From the NCBI GenBank assembly GCA_945870475.1, contig CAMBSR010000159.1, forward strand, positions 1-5,241: a DNA stretch of 5,241 nt. The letters are read 5' to 3'. Origin of the DNA: Phycisphaera mikurensis NBRC 102666 (lineage in GTDB: Bacteria > Planctomycetota > Phycisphaerae > Phycisphaerales > SM1A02). Position 1 is the first letter of the stretch. Each line of letters begins with the position of its first letter. The position numbers and the translations under genes were made by a program. Of the stretch, positions 1 to 5,241 are shown piece after piece. The notes beneath the pieces are model-generated. The model searched no databases. It had not been told where the DNA came from and worked only from the letters and a program-made list of their open reading frames with translations.

Positions 1-263
1 CCGGCACCGATGTTCTGGTGGCCCACCTCGCTGTTGCCCATCACCGGCTCGCCGTTCTCGATGGGAAGTCCCACGTCCTCGCCGCTGGTCTTGACGAGGG
101 TGTGCGGCCATTCCCGCTCCAGCCGGTCGCAGACGGGCGCCTTGGCCAGGCGCGTGGCGTCGGCCGCCCGTTCCTCGGCATGCGGGTTGATGCCCCAGCC
201 GTCGCGGATGACGAGGATGCAGGGGGCGTTGCGGGGCGTGGCCGGCGTGGGGTTCTGGCTCAT
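1..263 (-). CDS. gpmI: 2,3-bisphosphoglycerate-independent phosphoglycerate mutase, N-terminal fragment (cut by window edge)
   Basis: This cytosolic glycolytic enzyme interconverts 3- and 2-phosphoglycerate through a phosphoserine intermediate, using two Mn ions (known for the family). Eighty-seven residues are visible from an ATG at 261-263; the rest lies beyond the left edge. Seen directly: the metal-site motif IRDGWG with Asp at residue 21, then MGNSEVGHQNIGAG at about residues 75-87, whose Ser78 corresponds to the phosphorylated nucleophile. These two motifs together are diagnostic. The usual short 'VGLPxGxMGNSEVGH' connection is longer here, with IENGEP inserted before the VMGNSEVGH. The start is supported by motif spacing and by a TATCCT box 7 nt upstream with no Shine-Dalgarno, which suggests a leaderless mRNA. 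It is divergent from yggS across 58 bp. The identity is near certain; only the exact start is open. Confidence 0.96.
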   Translation of the reverse strand, partial: MSQNPTPATPRNAPCILVIRDGWGINPHAEERAADATRLAKAPVCDRLEREWPHTLVKTSGEDVGLPIENGEPVMGNSEVGHQNIGA

Positions 264-270
264 CGGCCGC

Positions 271-276
271 AGGATA
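271..276 (-). promoter_or_regulatory. Putative -10 box of gpmI (leaderless)
   Basis: Read on the minus strand this is TATCCT, inside CCGTATCCT, ending 7 nt before the gpmI ATG. It fits the TANNNT pattern known from leaderless promoters in other bacteria, and no Shine-Dalgarno lies between it and the ATG. No good -35 hexamer is visible. It is the mirror image of the box in front of yggS. Confidence 0.45.
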
Positions 277-309
277 CGGACGAGCGGCGGCGCATCCCTC
301 CCCGCGCCG

Positions 310-315
310 TATCCT
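310..315 (+). promoter_or_regulatory. Putative -10 box of yggS (leaderless)
   Basis: TATCCT within CCGTATCCT (307-315) ends 6 nt before the yggS ATG at 322. There is no Shine-Dalgarno between box and ATG, so transcription would begin at or next to the start codon. The same nine bases occur inverted at 271-279 in front of gpmI, making the divergent region symmetrical. No convincing -35 element is seen. Confidence 0.45.
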
Positions 316-1070
316 CCGCGCATGACCACCGGAACGCAGGACGCGAACGGCACCACCCTCAAGCAGCGCTACACCGACGTGAAGTCGCGGATCGCCGCGG
401 CGGCGAAGCACGTCGGGCGCCGTCCCGAGGACGTGATGCTGGTGGTGGTCTCCAAGAGCGGCACCGTGGAGCAGATCCGCGAGCTCATGCAGATGGGCCA
501 GGTGGACTTCGCCGAGAACCGCGTGCAGCAGCTCCTGCAGCGCGCCGCGCAGATCGACGAGTGGCGCGCGCGCCACGCCGAGCTCGGTGGCACCGCCCCG
601 GCCATCCGCTGGCACATGATCGGCACCATGCAGCGCAACAAGGTGAAGAAGGCCGTCGAGGTGACGCGCCTGGTGCAATCCGTCGACAGCCTCCGCCTGG
701 CCGAGGAACTCCAGGTGGCCGCCGCCAAGCGCGAGACGCCCGTGGAAGTGCTGGTCGAGGTGAACGTCAGCGGCGAGTCATCGAAGCACGGCGTCGCGCC
801 CGGCGCCGCCCGCCACCTGGTGGCGCAGATCGAGACCATGGTCAACGTGCGTGCGCGCGGCCTGATGTGCATGGCGCCGCTCGCGGGCGGGCCCGCCGCG
901 GCGCGCCCCTGCTTCGAGCGCTGCCGCGAGCTCTACGAGGACATCCGCCAGACCGGTGCCGGCGGCGAGCACTTCAACATCCTGTCCATGGGCATGAGCG
1001 GCGACTACGAGGTGGCCGTCGAATGCGGGGCCAACCTGGTGCGCGTCGGCGGTGCCGTGATCGGCCCGCC

Positions 1071-2237
<1,167 letters not shown>

Positions 2238-2267
2238 GGGGGCGGCAATTTCCTGCCCTTGACGCAA

Positions 2268-2273
2268 ATTATG
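2268..2273 (-). promoter_or_regulatory. Possible -10 box of the desaturase gene
   Basis: On the minus strand this reads CATAAT (5 of 6 to TATAAT), followed by TTG. A start about 7 nt downstream would give a leader of about 24 nt before the ATG at 2237, favouring that ATG over the TTG at 2267. No clear -35 is seen 17 bp upstream. This and its flanks are among the few A/T-rich spots between gmk and the desaturase gene. Confidence 0.35.
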
Positions 2274-2334
2274 GTCGTCGATTGGCTGGGAATCGCGGAA
2301 TTACCCGTCGTGAAGCGTTCCGCCGAAGGCGCAG

Positions 2335-2979
2335 TCACGCCCGTCGCGCGGCCGGCAGGCGTGCCGACACGATGGCCGCCACCTGCTCGATGGCGTGCGG
2401 CAGCGTGTCGTTCACCACGAACGCATCGAAGGTGCTGCCCGCCTGCGCACGCGCGATCTCGCGCTTGCTCTCGGCGAAGCGGCGCTGGATGGCTTCCTCG
2501 TCCTCGCGGCCGCGCGAGCGCAGGCGCTTCAGGAGCTCGTGCTCGTCGGGCGGCAGGATGAACACCGCCAGCGATTCCGGGAGGCGGCGGCGCACGTTCT
2601 CCGCGCCCTGCACGTCGATGTCGAGGACCACCAGCTGCCCGATGGCGAGCTGCGCGCGCACCGCTGCCTCCGGCGTGCCGTACCACGAGCGCCCGAACAC
2701 CTGCGCGTGCTCCAGGAAGCGGTCCTCGTCGATCCAGCGCTGGAACGTGGCCTCGTCGAGGAAGAAGTAGTCGACACCCTCGCGCTCGTTGGCGGTGCGG
2801 GCGCGGGTGGTGGCGCTCACGGAAAACATGCCGCCGAAGCGGCGGATGAGCTCGTGCACGATGGTGGTCTTACCCACGCCGGAGGGCCCGGCCATGATGA
2901 GGAGCAGCCCGGTTTCCCCCGGCTTGGAGGGGGAACCGACCATGGTCCCGTCGTTGCTTGCGTGCCCGCTGGCGCCCAT
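2335..2979 (-). CDS. gmk: Guanylate kinase
   Basis: This 214-residue cytosolic enzyme transfers phosphate from ATP to GMP to give GDP, in purine nucleotide supply. Seen: the P-loop GPSGVGKTT (31-39), SVSATTR (53-59) leading to E65, G68 and DYFFL (70-74) of the GMP-binding region, FLEHAQVFG (88-96) with YGTP (100-103), the LDIDVQGA strand, FILPP, RLRSRGREDEEAI of the lid, and FDAFVVND near the end. Length is typical, with about 20 extra residues at the N-terminus. In the GMP-binding loop the second arginine of the usual TTRxxR pattern is Thr62, with an Arg one position earlier (R61). ATGs are at 2979 and 2943; 2979 is preferred because a TAGACT box sits 7 nt before it, matching gpmI and yggS. 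It starts 42 bp after the secreted-protein stop, so read-through from the upstream pair is also possible. Confidence 0.96.
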   Translation of the reverse strand: MGASGHASNDGTMVGSPSKPGETGLLLIMAGPSGVGKTTIVHELIRRFGGMFSVSATTRARTANEREGVDYFFLDEATFQRWIDEDRFLEHAQVFGRSWYGTPEAAVRAQLAIGQLVVLDIDVQGAENVRRRLPESLAVFILPPDEHELLKRLRSRGREDEEAIQRRFAESKREIARAQAGSTFDAFVVNDTLPHAIEQVAAIVSARLPAARRA

Positions 2980-2986
2980 CGGGCGG

Positions 2987-2992
2987 AGTCTA
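2987..2992 (-). promoter_or_regulatory. Putative -10 box of gmk (leaderless)
   Basis: On the minus strand this reads TAGACT, a TANNNT box ending 7 nt before the ATG at 2979, with no Shine-Dalgarno in between. The geometry is the same as for gpmI (7 nt) and yggS (6 nt). No -35 consensus is visible; the upstream DNA is a run of C and G. Confidence 0.35.
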
Positions 2993-3021
2993 TGGGAGAC
3001 CCCGCCCGGGGGCGCAGCGAT

Positions 3022-3387
3022 TCACGGTCCCTTCGTGCCCTGCCAGGTGGAGATGCTCCACCAGACGTACAGGGTGTTCACCTGCTGGACGCTCATGGTC
3101 CAGCGCCAGGCGGTGCTGCCGGTGGTGCCATCCATCCAGAGCAGGAAGCATGTTTCCTGCATGGAGTGGCACCAGGTGTTCAGCCACCACCGCTTGCGAT
3201 CGCGTGGCGGGCCGGGATCCTCCTCCGCCACCACGACGCCGCCGCTGGCGCACGCGGACGCGCGATGGACCGAGGGAACGAGAGCGATGTACGTGGCGAG
3301 GACCGTCATGGTGATCGCCGCGAAGGGCGCGCGCCGGCGCATGCCGGGCGGATGGTTGCTGTGGGATGGTTGTGTTGCGTGCTTCAT
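3022..3387 (-). CDS. Small secreted Trp-rich protein of unknown function, coupled to the upstream regulator
   Basis: I do not recognise this 121-residue protein. It has a basic N-region (RRR at 17-19), a hydrophobic core (about 20-38) and a likely signal-peptidase I site after ASA (43-45), so a mature part of about 76 residues is probably exported. The Cys just after that site lacks a proper lipobox, so a lipoprotein is less likely. The mature part is very rich in tryptophan: W67, 68, 72, 84, 94, 96, 109, 110 and 115, or nine in 49 residues, with two WW pairs. Cys73 and Cys80 could form a disulfide. The start at 3387 is set by AAAGGAG five bases upstream. The frame also opens at an ATG at 3402 that overlaps the regulator stop as ATGA. 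Codon use is strongly G/C-ending, like the real genes here. Coupling to the regulator implies shared expression. Possible roles include a target, anti-regulator or signal precursor; none is shown. Confidence 0.75.
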   Translation of the reverse strand: MKHATQPSHSNHPPGMRRRAPFAAITMTVLATYIALVPSVHRASACASGGVVVAEEDPGPPRDRKRWWLNTWCHSMQETCFLLWMDGTTGSTAWRWTMSVQQVNTLYVWWSISTWQGTKGP

Positions 3388-3392
3388 GGTGT

Positions 3393-3399
3393 CTCCTTT
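3393..3399 (-). promoter_or_regulatory. Strong ribosome binding site of the secreted protein
   Basis: Minus-strand AAAGGAG lies 5 nt before the ATG at 3387 and overlaps the regulator stop codon (3399-3401). It decides the start at 3387 over the in-frame ATG at 3402. It is the only textbook Shine-Dalgarno in the window, as expected for an internal gene of a bicistronic message. Confidence 0.8.
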
Positions 3400-4637
3400 C
3401 ATGCCGAACCCACGATGCGTGCCTCGGTGAGGATCTTCCAGCCGGTCTCGCGGAACGACGGGAACCGCCCCATCGTGCCGGTGATGGTGCGGACCTCGTC
3501 TTCATCCAGCACCCACTCGGCATCGAAGCCGGTGGACTTCTGGAGCCGGTCGCGCCGCGCCTGCTCCAGGCTGAAGGCGCGCTCGCGGAGCGACCAGTTG
3601 TCGAGCCGGTCGGCGATCTCCACCGCCTTGTTGGTGAAGATGGCCATGGCGCGGTGGAACTGCGGATCCTGCAGGTAGCGCACCGCGATGTTGCATCCGA
3701 AGATGCACCACCACCCGTAGCTCTCCAGCCAGTCGCCGGGCGGCGCCAGCTGGGGATCCTCGACGCCGCCGAGCGCCTCGGTGATGGTGGCCACGGCGTC
3801 CACCGGATCGAGCGTGCCGAGCGCGCAGTCCACCTCCATCAGCGCACCGCGGCAGGTGTTGGCGACGCCTCCGTAGCTGTCGTCGCCGAACTCGCGCGCG
3901 AGCTTCGAGAAGAGCGTGCCGGCACGCTCCAGGTCCGCACGCGCCTCCGTGGCGTTGCGCTTCGCCGTGTCCGGCATGGCCGCAATGGCCCGCCGCGCGC
4001 ACTGCCCGCGGTACATCAGCGCGAATGCCTGCGCTACGCGTTCGAGCCGGCCTTCGGGCGCCCGTGCCTCGAACTGCTCCACCAGCTCACGCGCCGCGGC
4101 GCGCGCCTCGGCCACGTGCCAGAGGGAGTAGTGCGCGCCGCACAGGTTGACGCGGAGCATCAGCTCGAGCCCCGGCGTGAGCGGTGCCAGCGACAGCGCC
4201 TCGCGGATGCACTCGAGCGACTTGCCGTGCCGACCGAGGCCGTCGTGGCCGCCGGAAATGCGGTTGAGCGCACGTGCACGTTCCGCGGGCGTGGAGGCTG
4301 CACGGAGCAGCATCGCCCCACCGGCGACCAAGCGACGCCAGTCGCCGGCACGGTGCGCTTCCATCGCCTGCGCATCGAGCGCGGCGAAGTCGAGCCCGCA
4401 GGGCGGCAACTGCATCGGCTCGTCCCACACGCACTGGGCGACGTCGCCGATGCTCCAGTCGAGCGCCTCGGCAAGCGCGACCACCAGGTCGAGCTTCGGA
4501 TTGCCGCTGTCAGGAACGACCTTCGAGAGGTCACGCCCGAGGTTCGAGGCCAGCTCCTGCCGGCTCCATCCCCGGTAGACGCGCGCCAAATCCACGAAAC
4601 GGCTCAGCCGATCGCGACGCGCAATAGACGGATTCAT
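3399..4637 (-). CDS. XRE-type helix-turn-helix regulator with TPR-like C-terminal region
   Basis: A predicted 412-residue cytosolic DNA-binding protein. Residues about 11-70 look like an XRE/Cro-type helix-turn-helix: WSRQELASNLG (24-34), then KVVPDSGNPKLDLVVALAEALD (39-60), the spacing of helices 2 to 5. From about 83 onward it is helical; residues 119-152 (ALNRISGG, GLGRHGKSL, REALSLAP) match a tetratricopeptide pattern with its Gly, Ala and final Pro, and 154-189 looks like a second unit. Later repeats are degenerate. This architecture resembles peptide-sensing XRE/TPR regulators (RRNPP type), but no ligand site can be named. The ATG at 4637 is used; the in-frame TTG at 4661 falls inside the loop of a hairpin and is less likely. 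No strong Shine-Dalgarno is seen (GGGACC precedes the ATG). Its stop overlaps the start region of the Trp-rich protein gene. Palindromes upstream suggest autoregulation. HTH confidence is fair; the target is unknown. Confidence 0.85.
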   Translation of the reverse strand: MNPSIARRDRLSRFVDLARVYRGWSRQELASNLGRDLSKVVPDSGNPKLDLVVALAEALDWSIGDVAQCVWDEPMQLPPCGLDFAALDAQAMEAHRAGDWRRLVAGGAMLLRAASTPAERARALNRISGGHDGLGRHGKSLECIREALSLAPLTPGLELMLRVNLCGAHYSLWHVAEARAAARELVEQFEARAPEGRLERVAQAFALMYRGQCARRAIAAMPDTAKRNATEARADLERAGTLFSKLAREFGDDSYGGVANTCRGALMEVDCALGTLDPVDAVATITEALGGVEDPQLAPPGDWLESYGWWCIFGCNIAVRYLQDPQFHRAMAIFTNKAVEIADRLDNWSLRERAFSLEQARRDRLQKSTGFDAEWVLDEDEVRTITGTMGRFPSFRETGWKILTEARIVGSA

Positions 4638-4652
4638 GGTCCCACACGATCT

Positions 4653-4673
4653 GCGGGGCAAGCAGTGCCCCGC
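4653..4673 (-). promoter_or_regulatory. Perfect 8-bp hairpin/dyad just upstream of the XRE regulator
   Basis: GCGGGGCA and TGCCCCGC form perfect 8-bp arms around a 5-nt loop, ending 15 nt before the regulator ATG. It could be an operator for a dimeric repressor or an mRNA stem-loop in the leader that affects translation. It has no T-tract after it, so it is not a standard terminator. Confidence 0.5.
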
Positions 4674-4730
4674 TCACTGTCCACACGGAGGCCGAGTATG
4701 CGCGTGGTTCGTGCGGAATCGAGCGGACGC

Positions 4731-4745
4731 CGCGGAAATTCCGCG
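4731..4745. promoter_or_regulatory. 15-bp palindrome CGCGGAA-A-TTCCGCG, candidate operator
   Basis: The 7-bp arms are perfect around one central base. It lies about 95 bp upstream of the regulator ATG and only 2 bp from a second palindrome. Symmetry and position fit a binding site for a dimeric HTH protein, possibly the regulator itself; the assignment is inference. Confidence 0.45.
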
Positions 4746-4747
4746 AC

Positions 4748-4757
4748 ATTGCGCAAT
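4748..4757. promoter_or_regulatory. 10-bp perfect palindrome ATTGCGCAAT, candidate operator
   Basis: A self-complementary decamer adjacent to the 15-bp palindrome at 4731-4745, with centres about 14.5 bp apart. It is A/T-richer than its surroundings. It may be part of a composite operator or a promoter spacer; short palindromes also occur by chance. Confidence 0.35.
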
Positions 4758-4788
4758 CGAACGTGCATTGTTTCACGATGTGTTTTCG

Positions 4789-4806
4789 CGGTGGAGATGC
4801 GGTGGA
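4789..4806. promoter_or_regulatory. Direct-repeat pair CGGTGGA-N4-CGGTGGA (first)
   Basis: Two identical heptamers at 4789 and 4800 are separated by 4 bp, giving an 11-bp period. Seven plus four is the geometry of OmpR/PhoB-type response regulator boxes (known), though the bases differ from the Pho box. It lies about 150 bp upstream of the XRE regulator, and an equivalent pair follows 54 bp away. Confidence 0.4.
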
Positions 4807-4842
4807 AAAGCCGGACCGACGCAGTCATCGGCAGGCATGCAT

Positions 4843-4860
4843 CGGTGGATGTCCGGTGGA
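4843..4860. promoter_or_regulatory. Direct-repeat pair CGGTGGA-N4-CGGTGGA (second)
   Basis: The same heptamer occurs at 4843 and 4854, again with an exact 11-bp period. Both pairs are followed by AA, and the extended 20-bp units agree at 17 positions. The 54-bp offset between pairs is close to five helical turns, so proteins bound at both would face the same side. Confidence 0.4.
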
Positions 4861-4894
4861 AATCATGTGGCGGTACCCACGTCGCGGCGGTGAG

Positions 4895-5014
4895 GCCATT
4901 GCCGAACCGACGCCAATGGCACGTACGGTGCCTGGCCCCCTCGCCGGAGGGGCAGTGGCGGCGCCATGCCGCCCGCCCCGCAAGGCGACGGGGGCTAGTA
5001 GACGGGCGGGGCGG
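4895..5014. repeat. Cluster of GC-rich inverted repeats
   Basis: Successive stems can be drawn: GCCATTG/CAATGGC (4895-4901, 4914-4920); GGCAC/GTGCC (4918-4922, 4928-4932), which competes with the first; CCCCTC/GAGGGG with loop GCCG (4937-4952); GGCGGC/GCCGCC with loop GCCAT (4957-4973); and CCGCCCCGC/GCGGGGCGG (4973-4981, 5006-5014) with a 24-nt loop. It may be a structured RNA, a palindromic repeat cluster or simply a by-product of high GC. Confidence 0.4.
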
Positions 5015-5076
5015 TTCGAAGTTCGGCCGCACGCCTCGTTACGTGCGTTCGAAGATCCACCGCACCCTCCGCTGCG

Positions 5077-5223
5077 CGCGGGACCCCTGTCCCGCGGACG
5101 GCCTCGCTCCACCCGGCTGCGCTCGGCCTCGACGACAACCGCTCGTCCGGGCGGCACCCGGGAGTAATCAGGAGTCATGCTGCCGGACTTCGCTGTTGGC
5201 GACGCCGCGGGCCAGGGGTCCCG
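5077..5223. repeat. Inverted pair of REP-like palindromic repeats
   Basis: The 19 bases at 5079-5097 match the reverse complement of 5205-5223 at 18 of 19 positions, 107 bp apart. The left copy is itself part of a perfect 8-bp hairpin, CGCGGGAC-CCCT-GTCCCGCG (5077-5096); the right copy has one mismatch in the equivalent stem. A palindromic unit present in two orientations in non-coding DNA resembles dispersed intergenic repeats of the REP type. No associated transposase is visible in the window. Confidence 0.5.
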
Positions 5224-5241
5224 TGCTCGCTGCGGGTGCTC

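Larger units (their letters stand above)
4638..5241. other. Roughly 600-bp non-coding region rich in repeats
   Basis: I see no convincing gene here. Frames open on both strands (plus 4763-5167, minus 4825-5178) give Arg/Pro/Gly-rich products with no recognisable motif, as expected for unselected GC-rich DNA. The left half (4653-4860) holds a hairpin, two palindromes and two pairs of spaced direct repeats upstream of the regulator. The right half (4895-5223) is a succession of GC-rich inverted repeats. No tRNA, rRNA or CRISPR signature was found. A gene starting beyond the right edge may share the region. Confidence 0.7.

Noticed and set aside
10..321. In-frame upstream extension of yggS giving a 363-residue protein
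   Set aside because: This part is antisense to the clear gpmI N-terminus, and all YggS motifs begin after the ATG at 322.
2309..2339. Nested inverted repeat at the gmk stop (TCACG/CGTGA around CGCC-GAA-GGCG), a possible terminator
   Set aside because: The stems are only 4-5 bp with an unpaired stretch between them and no T-tract follows on the minus strand.
2999..3018. C/G-run inverted repeat between the secreted-protein gene and gmk
   Set aside because: A 4-5 bp stem without a T-run is expected by chance in such GC-rich DNA; I do not call a terminator.
3141..3160. 7-bp inverted repeat GCAGGAA/TTCCTGC inside the secreted-protein gene
   Set aside because: It lies in codons for MQETCFLL and is explained by coding sequence; a role as an RNA hairpin cannot be supported from one sequence.
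4531..4776. Small minus-strand open frame upstream of and overlapping the regulator gene
   Set aside because: It crosses the palindromes and hairpin and continues out of frame into the regulator; the product shows no motif and there is no Shine-Dalgarno.
5001..5040. GGTTCGAA resembling a tRNA T-loop
   Set aside because: The flanking bases do not pair as a T-stem and no acceptor or anticodon arm can be drawn around it. TTCGAA recurs at 5048-5053 as a simple short repeat.
4763..5178. Overlapping open frames on both strands in the non-coding region
   Set aside because: The products are rich in Arg, Pro and Gly with no motifs, span the repeats, and have no good ribosome binding site.
5177..5241. 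Possible plus-strand gene start (ATG after CAGGAGTC) running off the right edge
   Set aside because: The AGGAG is only 2 nt from the ATG, and the encoded residues fall on the inverted repeat at 5205-5223, giving a low-complexity peptide without a recognisable motif.

Overview
The window is very GC-rich with strong G/C third-position preference. It reads as ordinary chromosome: housekeeping genes packed tightly, one small lineage-specific-looking gene pair, and one long non-coding stretch. The protein styles (a phosphoglycerate mutase with an 'IRDGWG' N-terminus, a YggS with 'VSKSG' around its lysine, an XRE-plus-helical-repeat regulator) and the mix of leaderless and Shine-Dalgarno starts make me favour a Planctomycetota (Phycisphaerae-like) genome. 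That is a low-to-moderate-confidence inference; no rRNA or other phylogenetic marker is present.

Layout, left to right. (1) 1-263, minus: N-terminal part of the cofactor-independent phosphoglycerate mutase gpmI, running off the left edge. (2) 264-321: a 58-bp divergent promoter region with a mirror-image pair of -10-like boxes serving gpmI and yggS. (3) 322-1101, plus: yggS, the PLP homeostasis protein. (4) 1071-2237, minus: a membrane fatty-acid desaturase with all three histidine boxes, whose 3' end overlaps the 3' end of yggS by 31 bp. (5) 2335-2979, minus: guanylate kinase gmk, apparently with its own leaderless promoter. (6) 3022-3387, minus: an unrecognised 121-residue secreted protein, extremely rich in tryptophan, translationally coupled to (7) 3399-4637, minus: an XRE-type helix-turn-helix regulator with a TPR-like C-terminal region. 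(8) 4638-5241: about 600 bp with no convincing gene but dense in inverted and direct repeats. The repeats nearest the regulator look like operators, and those at the right end look like palindromic intergenic repeats or a structured transcript.

The housekeeping genes act in glycolysis, PLP homeostasis, membrane-lipid fluidity and GMP phosphorylation and need not work together. The part most likely to be a distinct, undescribed system is the regulator, the tryptophan-rich exported protein and the repeat-filled control region upstream. Gene order and a 'WW' motif invite comparison with regulator/peptide signalling pairs, but this is a hypothesis. A second pattern worth noting is that gmk, gpmI and yggS all carry a TANNNT box 6-7 nt before an ATG with no Shine-Dalgarno sequence, which suggests leaderless transcripts. 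The secreted protein, an internal gene of its operon, has a textbook AAAGGAG instead.
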